Source of the DNA: a virus
Strand: one strand, 5' to 3'
Length of the DNA stretch: 30,181 nt
Virus record (IMG/VR): IMGVR_UViG_3300035698_010635
Span: 1-30,181 of that record
The translations under genes and the position numbers were made by a program. Of this stretch, positions 22,655-28,679 are shown in pieces. Positions within the stretch are counted from its first letter, which is position 1. Each line of letters opens with the position of its first letter. The notes below the pieces were generated by a model. It was not told where the DNA came from. It was given only the letters and a program-made list of their open reading frames with translations, and made no database searches.

Positions 22655-22749
22655 GATGAGTGAGTAACTACTCATCTCATATACATGTCCATAGACATGT
22701 TATGTATATATGATTTATAGTATATAAATCATTATATATATATATATTA
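22655..22749. repeat. Cluster of three hairpins and an AT-dinucleotide tract
   Basis: Three perfect stem-loops in a row: GATGAGT/ACTCATC (22655-22676), ACATGTC-CATA-GACATGT (22683-22700) and TGATTTATA-gta-TATAAATCA (22711-22731), followed by TA repeats up to the stop of the zinc-ribbon gene. Position, after that gene and before the next promoter, suits termination or transcript stabilisation. There is no clean T-run. Confidence 0.6.
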
Positions 22750-23196
22750 CTATATATTATAGCACAAGTAGAGTATCAATGCAAGTGCCGATACAATACC
22801 AAGATGTAAGAACAAATTACTCCAATACGGACCTTTACGTTCTTTGAGATGCTCCTGGGCATCAGGAACAGCTGTTACTACGTACATTCGTTGCTTTAAG
22901 GGCAACGCTTCATCACCTTTGCTAAGCTTAGGAACCTGACAATGCACGTGTCCACAGTCGATATTGGTATCACAATAGAAATCTGGTATCCATTTCTCTA
23001 TGTTGACTGTTTCCGCCATGGAAAAGTCAATGAGCTTATCAAATATCTCATCTTTACCTCTTTCAGTGCTGGAATCTATGTCAAATGACGCATCATTCAC
23101 ATGAAATCCCCTCTTACTGCAAAAACTACACACTATCGCTCTCCTCTTTTTAAAGTCTACCTTAATTAAGTTACCACAATTACACATTTTGTCCAT
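22750..23196 (-). CDS. Zinc-ribbon, tail-anchored membrane protein
   Basis: 148 residues with GGAGGT eight bases before the ATG. N-terminal CNCG...VCSFCSKRGF (Cys5, Cys7, Cys23, Cys26) looks like a zinc ribbon. A middle part with more cysteines and histidine (YCDTNIDCGHVHCQVP) may bind a second metal. The C-terminus LFLHLGIVSALALILYLCYNI (about 128-148) is a membrane anchor, leaving the rest in the cytoplasm. It is driven by its own promoter, divergent from the lysozyme-like gene. Role unknown; perhaps a membrane-tethered regulator. Confidence 0.75.
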   Translation of the reverse strand: MDKMCNCGNLIKVDFKKRRAIVCSFCSKRGFHVNDASFDIDSSTERGKDEIFDKLIDFSMAETVNIEKWIPDFYCDTNIDCGHVHCQVPKLSKGDEALPLKQRMYVVTAVPDAQEHLKERKGPYWSNLFLHLGIVSALALILYLCYNI

Positions 23197-23218
23197 AATT
23201 TAGTACCTCCATACTCTA

Positions 23219-23247
23219 AGTATAGCACACTGAGTGATAGATGTCAA
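23219..23247 (-). promoter_or_regulatory. Sigma-70-type promoter, leftward member of divergent pair
   Basis: Minus strand TTGACA (23242-23247), 17-base spacer, TATACT (23219-23224), with TGTG just before the -10 box. It drives the zinc-ribbon gene starting at 23196. Its -35 box lies seven bases from that of the rightward promoter. Confidence 0.87.
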
Positions 23248-23254
23248 CTATTAC

Positions 23255-23283
23255 TTGACAAGTGGCTGAAATAGTGCTATAAT
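23255..23283 (+). promoter_or_regulatory. Perfect-consensus sigma-70 promoter, rightward
   Basis: TTGACA (23255-23260), exactly 17 bases, TATAAT (23278-23283): a full match to the bacterial housekeeping consensus. The first start codon is at 23313. It should be very strong and immediately active after entry, driving the 23313-26746 gene chain. Confidence 0.92.
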
Positions 23284-23312
23284 TAAAGTAACAGTAGAGG
23301 AGAAATAGAATT

Positions 23313-23792
23313 ATGTCGTACAATGGCAGGGGAATAGCCCCCGAACAGTTTAGAAAACATGTAATAAGACCTACTTTAGAACATTTAGGTGAGTATTCTG
23401 CAGGAGCAGAAGAGCTATTGTTCGGCACTGTGGCCCATGAGAGCCTTGGTGGTAGACTAATGAAACAAATAGGTGGACGTGCACTTAGTGCCTTCCAAAT
23501 AGAGCCAGCTACGCACGCTGACTTGTGGTTAAATTACATACCATACCAACGTGGTTTGGAAACAAAGATACGACAGTTGACAGCCAATCCACGCAGTGAT
23601 AGCGAGCTTGTCACGAATATGACCTATGCATGTGCGATAGCATATTTAGTGTACAGAAGAGCTAAAGATGACATACCAGATGATCCTAAAGATATCTGGG
23701 CACTTGCAGCCTTCTGGAAATTGTACTATAATACATACAAGGGCGCAGGAACTATGCGCAGGTTTGTTAAAGATTACAGGAGATGGATATGA
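23313..23792 (+). CDS. Lysozyme/transglycosylase-like protein
   Basis: 159 residues with GAGGAG upstream. LLFGTVAHESLGGRLMKQIGG (36-56) places Glu43 as the likely catalytic acid, and RALSAFQIEPATHADLW (56-72) is the substrate-groove motif of the goose-lysozyme/SLT-like fold. This pattern is common in phage proteins annotated as transglycosylases or endolysins. No signal peptide. A separate amidase is encoded in the lysis block, so this protein may be an additional endolysin or act at DNA entry, though first position behind a very strong promoter suggests early or high expression. Confidence 0.75.
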   Translation: MSYNGRGIAPEQFRKHVIRPTLEHLGEYSAGAEELLFGTVAHESLGGRLMKQIGGRALSAFQIEPATHADLWLNYIPYQRGLETKIRQLTANPRSDSELVTNMTYACAIAYLVYRRAKDDIPDDPKDIWALAAFWKLYYNTYKGAGTMRRFVKDYRRWI

Positions 23793-23956
23793 GTAAATTA
23801 GATTACATGTCAGATATTATGAATGAGATATTTAAAGATGAGGAGGATTTAGTAGCGAAAGAACTAGATTACTGGACTCGTGTCGATAATGACTACGAGA
23901 AACTTAAAGATGCGGAGAATGAAGCGTTTAGACCCGCTAATCGCATCAAATGGTGA
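23789..23956 (+). CDS. Small acidic protein, 55 residues
   Basis: Starts in an ATGA overlap with the preceding gene and has AGGAGATGGAT in front. Helical, strongly acidic (IFKDEEDLVAKELDYW), no cysteines. Not recognised. Confidence 0.65.
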   Translation: MSKLDYMSDIMNEIFKDEEDLVAKELDYWTRVDNDYEKLKDAENEAFRPANRIKW

Positions 23957-23982
23957 TGCGTTTAACCAACTGGAGAATTGCA

Positions 23983-24186
23983 ATGAGTAGATTAGCCCAT
24001 AGCATTGATAGAACCATGAGATTCGAAGACATAGTAACTAAATTTGTAGTCGAAGACAGTTTAACCCTTAAGAAACATAAGAGTGCTGAGTTTAAGCAAG
24101 AGTATGTACATCACCTTAGGGCATTACGCCGCTTGTATTTGCATATGGCAAATGAATTAGAGCGTGAACTAGGGAGGGACCGGTAA
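23983..24186 (+). CDS. Small helical protein, 67 residues
   Basis: The ATG at 23983 is preceded by GGAGAATTGCA; an upstream ATG at 23950 lacks a site and overlaps the previous gene. Basic and helical (SRLAHSIDRTMRFED, HHLRALRRLYLHMANELERE). Ends in the TAATG overlap with the next gene. Not recognised. Confidence 0.65.
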   Translation: MSRLAHSIDRTMRFEDIVTKFVVEDSLTLKKHKSAEFKQEYVHHLRALRRLYLHMANELERELGRDR

Positions 24187-24647
24187 TGGGTTGGTTACTA
24201 CTGATAGTAATACTAGCACTAGGTGGATACGCTTTGTATTCTTTTTTCATGCAAGGTGAGTCCGCAGACGATAGAGAGGTATGGTGGATGCCCGGACGTG
24301 AGTCTGGTCCATTCTACTGGCGTAAGCGCTGGATGGGTGAGCTTCGAGCAAAGAACGAAGCTGCCATATCTGAGGAACGAGCTAAGAGGCTAGTTGAAGA
24401 GGCTACGTCTATCATTCAAGATGAATATGATCAGGTAGCTAACATACGTGTTAAGCAGAAACAATCTGATTGGGATGATGTGGAAACTATGTATGATGTG
24501 CGTACTTTATTCGTGAAAGAGACTAATTTAGGTGATCACAGAGCTGGGATAGAAGTAGTAGGCAATAATCCCGAAACATATAGCCTTACGCACGAACAGT
24601 TTGAGCAAATTCTAGCTATTATACGTAAAGGAGAGCAATATGCCTAG
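24186..24647 (+). CDS. Membrane-anchored hypothetical protein, 153 residues
   Basis: N-terminal membrane anchor GWLLLIVILALGGYALYSFF (2-21), then a soluble helical part (RAKNEAAISEERAKRLVEEA) and a C-terminal alpha/beta stretch. TAATG start and an eight-base overlap with the following HTH gene. No family recognised. Confidence 0.7.
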   Translation: MGWLLLIVILALGGYALYSFFMQGESADDREVWWMPGRESGPFYWRKRWMGELRAKNEAAISEERAKRLVEEATSIIQDEYDQVANIRVKQKQSDWDDVETMYDVRTLFVKETNLGDHRAGIEVVGNNPETYSLTHEQFEQILAIIRKGEQYA

Positions 24648-24774
24648 ATTTCTTTTAGACATAAGGCGTAGACATAAACAGGGCGAGACCCAGAGGTCTC
24701 TAGCTGCTGAATATCAGGTGTGTCCGTCTAATATAAGCAGAATTTGTAATAATAAACGATGGAGGAAGTTATAA
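24640..24774 (+). CDS. Helix-turn-helix microprotein, 44 residues
   Basis: IRRRHKQGETQRSLAAEYQV followed by CPSNISRICNNKRWRKL is a complete resolvase-type HTH (alanine at the helix-2 position, Ser-x-x-Ile-Ser recognition start), with a Trp-Arg-Lys end like the 13167-13373 protein. AAAGGAG lies before the ATG, and the stop overlaps the next start (TAATG). It may be a small DNA-binding regulator. Confidence 0.65.
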   Translation: MPRFLLDIRRRHKQGETQRSLAAEYQVCPSNISRICNNKRWRKL

Positions 24775-25259
24775 TGCCACGTTATCGCGAAAAATACAGT
24801 GTGTTAGAGTCCAGTTGGGGCTTGAACAAAGAAACTAGTGAGATTGTGGGTATCCGTATGATATACTTTGACCCACAAATGTACAGACCATTCATGATAG
24901 AGCTATTACGTGGTGATGTTGCTGATAAGCGCATACATTACCCCATCATGCTTGAGCGTGCGAATGATGCGCACATGTCTTATGAGCTGTACGAGTCATA
25001 CAAGGGCCTATTCATGGAGAACACAGTACCATTAGACCCTGATGACCATCCATTCATTGCCAAGTTCATACGTGAGAAGGAACAGGCTAATAAGCCTAGG
25101 TATGACCCTGGATCAGACTGGAGGCATCGCTACGGCATGCCACCAATCATATTTAGTAGTAGTTTCATGCGGTACTTCAATAGTAGTCCAGTCATGAGCA
25201 CAATCGGGTGGCTGATACTCTCAGCTGGGGCAATATTTGGGATATGGGTAGCACTATGA
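24774..25259 (+). CDS. Hypothetical protein with C-terminal membrane anchor
   Basis: 161 residues from the ATG in the TAATG overlap, with GGAGG eight bases upstream. Soluble N-terminal domain with VGIRMIYFDPQMYRPFMIEL and many acidic/aromatic residues, then a hydrophobic tail TIGWLILSAGAIFGIWVAL (143-161). Tail-anchored topology like the product of 22750-23196. Not recognised. Confidence 0.7.
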   Translation: MPRYREKYSVLESSWGLNKETSEIVGIRMIYFDPQMYRPFMIELLRGDVADKRIHYPIMLERANDAHMSYELYESYKGLFMENTVPLDPDDHPFIAKFIREKEQANKPRYDPGSDWRHRYGMPPIIFSSSFMRYFNSSPVMSTIGWLILSAGAIFGIWVAL

Positions 25260-25459
25260 ATGATCAAAAGGTACAATTAGACAATAAAATTATGCTTTAC
25301 GCAGGGCGTATAGCTGATACAGTGGCTGAGCAATATGGATTTGATGATCCAGAGTTGATACGAGCACTGACACAGCAGATTACTGGCTTCGTACTAGTGA
25401 TGCAACAGATAATCGAACTAGAGAAGGAGATGGAAGATGATTCAACTGGCACAACCTGA
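25256..25459 (+). CDS. Small helical protein, 67 residues
   Basis: ATGA-coupled start at 25256; in-frame ATG at 25244 is an alternative. Helical and acidic (MLYAGRIADTVAEQYGF, QQIIELEKEMEDD). No membrane segment. Overlaps the next gene by 23 bases. Not recognised. Confidence 0.62.
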   Translation: MNDQKVQLDNKIMLYAGRIADTVAEQYGFDDPELIRALTQQITGFVLVMQQIIELEKEMEDDSTGTT

Positions 25460-25604
25460 GCTATTCATGATGGTAGTGTATTTAATACTAAATGCATTCA
25501 TGGCACGTGAGATACTCAAGGAGCCTAAGGCTTCGTATCTACATAAGCTAGCGTTTGGTTCATTAATATTGGGATTAGCAATGATAGTGAGTATAAGCAT
25601 ATGA
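25437..25604 (+). CDS. Two-TM membrane protein, 55 residues
   Basis: AAGGAG seven bases before the ATG. Two hydrophobic helices: LFMMVVYLILNAFM (9-22) and FGSLILGLAMIVSISI (40-55), with a charged hinge AREILKEPKAS. ATGA overlap with the next gene. Size and topology would allow a pinholin or anti-holin role, but nothing specific supports it. Confidence 0.62.
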   Translation: MIQLAQPELFMMVVYLILNAFMAREILKEPKASYLHKLAFGSLILGLAMIVSISI

Positions 25605-25906
25605 GTGAGTGGCTTAAAGATAATCATTACAGCTCATCTAAACACTTCAAGTTTAGTAAGCAACTAGAGATAGTACAGGTTGATGGGCCTTTACAAGATT
25701 ATCTATGGCGACACAGAGGCTTTCAGGTGAGAGTCATGACAGCTCAATATAATGTAATAATTGATGGTGTGACACGTGATGTATGGTTTTATACGTATGT
25801 ACAGAACTATGAGTCATGGTTTCACGCCGCAGTACGTGCTACATACTACAGGTTATACAGTTATTATCATAACTTTGTATGGCGTAAGCATCATAGGAGA
25901 CAATAA
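25601..25906 (+). CDS. Hypothetical protein, 101 residues
   Basis: Rich in Tyr, His and Trp (ATYYRLYSYYHNFVWRKHHRRQ) with a beta-like core (GFQVRVMTAQYNVIIDGV). No membrane segment. Coupled on both ends (ATGA at the start, TAATG at the end). Not recognised. Confidence 0.7.
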   Translation: MSEWLKDNHYSSSKHFKFSKQLEIVQVDGPLQDYLWRHRGFQVRVMTAQYNVIIDGVTRDVWFYTYVQNYESWFHAAVRATYYRLYSYYHNFVWRKHHRRQ

Positions 25907-26232
25907 TGAAGAGATTTTGGAATAAAGTAGATAAGTCTGACAATTGCTGGCTTTGGATAGCTGCCAAAGACAGACAAGGCTATGGTGTATTTCATTTTAA
26001 AGGCAAGAGTTATAGATCACATAGATTTGCTTATGCACTTGCTAATGGTGAGTTTGATCAGGAAATGTGTGTATTACATAAATGTGACGTATCAAGTTGT
26101 AATAATCCTAAGCACCTATATTTGGGTGATAGGACCACAAATTGTAGTGATATGATCAAGAGACAACGATCACAATTCTGGGGATGGGGACTATGTCAGT
26201 CCTGCGGTGATAATTATAGGAGAGATAGATGA
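25906..26232 (+). CDS. HNH endonuclease (HNH_3 type)
   Basis: 108 residues. FWNKVDKSDNCWLWIAAKD, YGVFHFKGKSYRSHRFAYAL, then VLHKCDVSSCNNPKHLYLG with His58, Cys60, Cys65, Asn67 and His70 in the order expected for the HNH/beta-beta-alpha-metal nuclease. A further CQSCG pair near the C-terminus may bind zinc. Such genes are typically free-standing homing endonucleases that cut rival phage DNA. Here it is woven into the gene chain by TAATG and ATGA overlaps rather than sitting as an obvious insertion, so it may be domesticated. Confidence 0.88.
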   Translation: MKRFWNKVDKSDNCWLWIAAKDRQGYGVFHFKGKSYRSHRFAYALANGEFDQEMCVLHKCDVSSCNNPKHLYLGDRTTNCSDMIKRQRSQFWGWGLCQSCGDNYRRDR

Positions 26233-26405
26233 AAGATGAGGAACGAAGAGTAGTCGAGGTGACTATGGAGACTATTGAAGACGATGGCACTGTCTTCTAC
26301 GTAGTTAAACTAACTAACGCTAGAGGTCAACAGTTTGATTTTATGACTGATGACGAAGATAAGGCTATGAAAGCCTATAACAAACCACCGAGGAGTATAC
26401 CATGA
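26229..26405 (+). CDS. Small acidic protein, 58 residues
   Basis: ATGA-coupled at both ends. Beta-rich, acidic (VEVTMETIEDDGTVFYVVKL, DFMTDDEDKAMKAYN). No cysteine or membrane segment. Not recognised. Confidence 0.62.
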   Translation: MKDEERRVVEVTMETIEDDGTVFYVVKLTNARGQQFDFMTDDEDKAMKAYNKPPRSIP

Positions 26406-26566
26406 TAGACTTAGCAATAAGCACAGTATTAATTGTAGGGTTCTTCCTACTTGTAGTCGGGACAATAGGTATTATGAGCTATTTCGTAGCTATAACACTT
26501 AGAAGCTCAATGACTAAAGTTAAGCAATTAGGACTGACTAAACTTAAGCAGTGGCCACATGAATAG
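26402..26566 (+). CDS. Single-TM membrane protein, 54 residues
   Basis: ATGA start overlap. N-terminal membrane helix (STVLIVGFFLLVVGTIGIM, 7-25, possibly longer) followed by a basic tail (RSSMTKVKQLGLTKLKQWP). Not recognised. Confidence 0.6.
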   Translation: MIDLAISTVLIVGFFLLVVGTIGIMSYFVAITLRSSMTKVKQLGLTKLKQWPHE

Positions 26567-26639
26567 AGGAATATACGGCCCATGGACGTGGGCTGGCTTC
26601 ATCATAGCCATGATAATACTGATAGTATTCTCTGTATGA
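26559..26639 (+). CDS. Membrane micropeptide, 26 residues
   Basis: MNRGIYGPWTWAGFIIAMII and six further hydrophobic residues: one membrane helix. It overlaps the genes on both sides (eight bases, then ATGA). No clear ribosome site, so translation would rely on coupling. Confidence 0.45.
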   Translation: MNRGIYGPWTWAGFIIAMIILIVFSV

Positions 26640-26746
26640 GGATATTATTACAGCTATATCAAGGTATATTCCTATTCTGGTTGTTCCATATGATACTAAG
26701 CGCAGGCATATGGGAACTAATGCTCTACTTCGGAGCTATTCATTGA
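26636..26746 (+). CDS. Membrane micropeptide, 36 residues
   Basis: ATGA-coupled start. Hydrophobic and aromatic through most of its length (GIFLFWLFHMILSAGIW), one membrane helix. Last gene of the chain that starts at 23313. Uncertain because of size. Confidence 0.45.
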   Translation: MRILLQLYQGIFLFWLFHMILSAGIWELMLYFGAIH

Positions 26747-27413
26747 GAGCAACTAGTGTGATAGGTTATACTATGCCCCTCATATAATATATATATATGG
26801 CTATGTATATAGCCCCTATAGTATATATATACCCCTATATGACTATACGTATGTATATATATATATAAACGTGCGTCAGCACGTGGTATGTATGTGTGAC
26901 CTATTCATTACATGTATGTATTGAGTAGTCATACCTATTCATTCTACAATCACCATGATATGTGTCCTAGGTAGGCCGCAACACCACATACGTGGGTGTG
27001 TATATGTGTGCATATGTGTCCATAAAGAGAGGCATTGGGTATGAGATCATAGGGTGGGGTGTGTATTTGTTCTCATGTTCTATGTTCTCACTACACGCAC
27101 GGTTGCATAGGATGGACCCCTATCACGGAGGAGGGGGGCCCCCAAAGATAAAGCCATATGATGACACAACGGGGCCCCAACGGACGCACTATTTACGGGG
27201 TTACCGCACCACAGGGTCCCATATCTCCTGCAATTACGTACCTGGACGTCAAATGGGGGGTAATGAATCATTAAATGGGGTAACGTTCACTGTTTGGGTA
27301 CGATAATACCCAATTTAGGTACGCTCTAGAGGGATTATAAGCAACTTGTGTTAAGGAAGCATGCTTTTTAGGCACGACTTATTGGACACCATAAAAAGGG
27401 AAGATCAAAAGAC
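26747..27413. other. Non-coding stretch with G-runs and palindromes
   Basis: About 670 bases without a convincing gene. The first part is AT-dinucleotide tracts with hairpins (listed separately). From about 26900 there is a repeat of CCTATTCATT (near 26900 and 26933), TG-rich sequence, and then G-rich sequence with palindromes GGGGGCCCCC (near 27127) and GGGGCCCC (near 27172). The odd palindrome TAATGAATCATTA (27261-27273) lies between two G-runs, and a hairpin TTGGGTA/TACCCAA is at 27294-27313. Strand asymmetry (many G-runs on the plus strand) stands out. It could hold a replication origin, a non-coding RNA or operators. Confidence 0.6.
26770..26884. repeat. AT-dinucleotide tracts with two perfect hairpins
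   Basis: Runs of (TA)n surround GGCTAT-GTAT-ATAGCC (26799-26814) and precede ACGTGC-GTCA-GCACGT (26869-26884). It lies just after the last gene of the rightward chain and parallels the hairpin/AT region at 22655-22749 on the other side of that chain. The second hairpin is GC-rich enough to act in termination but lacks a T-run. Confidence 0.6.
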
Positions 27414-27442
27414 TTGACAAGGGACTCCAAAAATGATATACT
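27414..27442 (+). promoter_or_regulatory. Sigma-70-type promoter, rightward
   Basis: TTGACA (27414-27419), 17-base spacer, TATACT (27437-27442). First start codon at 27480 with GAGGAGG before it. Drives the block of small acidic proteins. Confidence 0.88.
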
Positions 27443-27479
27443 GTAGGTAACAATTCAATAACCAGAGGAGGAAATTGTT

Positions 27480-27743
27480 ATGAAGACTTGGAACTATAGG
27501 ATCTTACGATTCGATGATGTAAATGATAACTTAGAAGACACCGTGAGTTACGATGTATTTGAAGTCTATTATGATGTGGAAGGCAAGCCTGTTGCTTGTA
27601 CTGAAGATGGATTAGGGCTGAGAGGAGCTAGTAAACAAGAAGTGCTAGACCAATTAGTGCATATGACTCTAGATGTAGACGAATATCCGTCATTAGTCTT
27701 TGAGGACTTCGGACCAGACGCAAAAATGGAGGGAATACGATGA
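27480..27743 (+). CDS. Small acidic protein, 87 residues, paralogue of 28120-28389
   Basis: Pattern TWNYRILRFDDV, then YDVFEVYYDVEGKPVACTED, a Gly/Ser turn and KQEVLDQLVHMTLDVDEYPSLVFED in part. This WNYR...EVYYD...GxPxACTE arrangement occurs in small proteins of phages and bacteria with no assigned function. Strong GAGGAGG site; ATGA overlap with the next gene. Its place directly behind a strong promoter suggests early expression, possibly as a host-takeover or inhibitor protein. Confidence 0.8.
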   Translation: MKTWNYRILRFDDVNDNLEDTVSYDVFEVYYDVEGKPVACTEDGLGLRGASKQEVLDQLVHMTLDVDEYPSLVFEDFGPDAKMEGIR

Positions 27744-27913
27744 AAGTAGTTAAAGTACATATAAAATATAGATTCGATGATGGTTCTACCAATAGGATGA
27801 ACCTGAGTGCGGAAGATGCCCGGGATCGTAGTTTTCATGACTTAATGAAAGACGCAACCGAATTTAAGAAGTGGTGTCGAAAACAACACCCTAAACTAAC
27901 GATAGTGAGGTAA
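27740..27913 (+). CDS. Small hypothetical protein, 57 residues
   Basis: ATGA-coupled. KVVKVHIKYRFDDGSTNRMN, then helical SAEDARDRSFHDLMKDATEF and a basic end. No motif recognised. Confidence 0.65.
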   Translation: MKVVKVHIKYRFDDGSTNRMNLSAEDARDRSFHDLMKDATEFKKWCRKQHPKLTIVR

Positions 27914-27915
27914 TT

Positions 27916-28083
27916 ATGGATGATACAGGTGTTTGGATAGCAGTATTGGTGTTATTATTCGGATATTACGGCATATGGCTGTTAATAGCCGGTAGTAGAG
28001 TAGTTTACCGGTATTTCAGTAAATCGTGGGCTAAGAAAGTTACCGTACGGGGTAAAATTCACAAAAAGAAGCCAAAAGTGTGA
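27916..28083 (+). CDS. Single-TM membrane protein, 55 residues
   Basis: Begins two bases after the preceding stop. Membrane helix VWIAVLVLLFGYYGIWLLIA (6-25), then a strongly basic tail (WAKKVTVRGKIHKKKPKV). The ribosome site is weak (GTGAGG). A TTACCGTACGGG repeat lies in its 3' part. Not recognised. Confidence 0.6.
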   Translation: MDDTGVWIAVLVLLFGYYGIWLLIAGSRVVYRYFSKSWAKKVTVRGKIHKKKPKV

Positions 28084-28100
28084 AAACATTACCGTACGGG
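28040..28100. repeat. Direct repeat TTACCGTACGGG, two copies
   Basis: Copies at 28040-28051 (inside the membrane-protein gene) and 28089-28100 (just before the next start). Each has the palindromic core CCGTACGG. Spacing is 49 bases from start to start. It may be an operator pair controlling 28120-28389 or an RNA element. Confidence 0.55.
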
Positions 28101-28119
28101 ATTAATGGGGAGATAAATT

Positions 28120-28389
28120 ATGAATAGTTTTAACAAATATCAAAAGTTACGAGTTTTACGTTATGATACTGAAGATCCGGATACTTTTGAGGATGAACAG
28201 CGATATGGTGTCTTTGAATGTTACTATGACCATAAGGACCACCTTGTCGGTGTTTCTGAGCATTTGACTTTGTATTCCTGCGGATCTAGAGAAGATCTGA
28301 TAGAGATGCTAGAAAGAACTCTAAAAGAGATACAAGAACCGTCAGATGTAAAGGTATACGACGATATACCTTTCATTCGTGATTTATAG
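28120..28389 (+). CDS. Small acidic protein, 89 residues, paralogue of 27480-27743
   Basis: KLRVLRYDTEDPDTFED, then YGVFECYYDHKDHLVGVSE, CGSREDLIEMLERTLKEI and a C-terminal DDIPFIRDL. It matches the 27480-27743 protein in order and spacing of segments but is clearly diverged. GGGGAG site upstream and a repeated palindrome nearby. Function unknown. Confidence 0.8.
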   Translation: MNSFNKYQKLRVLRYDTEDPDTFEDEQRYGVFECYYDHKDHLVGVSEHLTLYSCGSREDLIEMLERTLKEIQEPSDVKVYDDIPFIRDL

Positions 28390-28509
28390 TGATCGCTGAT
28401 TGCGAACAGCGAACGAGTTAATGTACCGTATTTAGACAGTTAAAGCAGATTATGGCACTTAATGGTCAGTATAAGGCACATTACGACAGTTACTGGTTAA
28501 AGTATTGCC

Positions 28510-28590
28510 CTTTATCGTTTCAACTGCAATAATTAGGCTAAATCGTTGCATTTGCAACAAATATGCACTTATTTTAACTTATTTGCACTA
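28510..28590. promoter_or_regulatory. Repeated TGCA boxes upstream of lysis promoter
   Basis: Within the 290-base gap before the holin gene, TGCA recurs as CTGCAATAA, GTTGCA-TT-TGCAAC (a perfect palindrome at 28545-28558), ATATGCACTTA and ATTTGCACTAA, ending directly at the -35 box. This looks like an array of binding sites for a repressor or activator of the lysis promoter. The rest of the gap (28390-28509) has only a repeated GACAGTTA. Confidence 0.5.
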
Positions 28591-28595
28591 AATAC

Positions 28596-28624
28596 TTGAC
28601 AAACGTGAATTTATGTGTTATACT
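28596..28624 (+). promoter_or_regulatory. Sigma-70-type promoter for lysis block
   Basis: TTGACA (28596-28601), 17-base spacer, TATACT (28619-28624), with ATGTGT before the -10 box as in the promoter inside the polymerase gene. The holin-like gene starts at 28680. Confidence 0.88.
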
Positions 28625-28679
28625 TGTGTATAAGAGGTAGGGAAAAGGGTATTTTTATTCTTCAAGTGCAGGGAGTGAC

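Noticed and set aside
27080-27271. Minus-strand frame of 63 codons in the same gap
   Set aside because: Same low-information region, no ribosome site, and opposite to the transcription of flanking genes.
26992-27306. A GTG-started frame of 104 codons in the long gap
   Set aside because: It runs through G-runs and palindromes, has no ribosome site, a Gly/Arg/Tyr composition dictated by the base skew, and no coupling to any neighbour. Treated as non-coding.
27361-27385. AAGCATGCTTTTT as an intrinsic terminator
   Set aside because: The palindrome would leave a stem of four pairs with almost no loop; too small to terminate.
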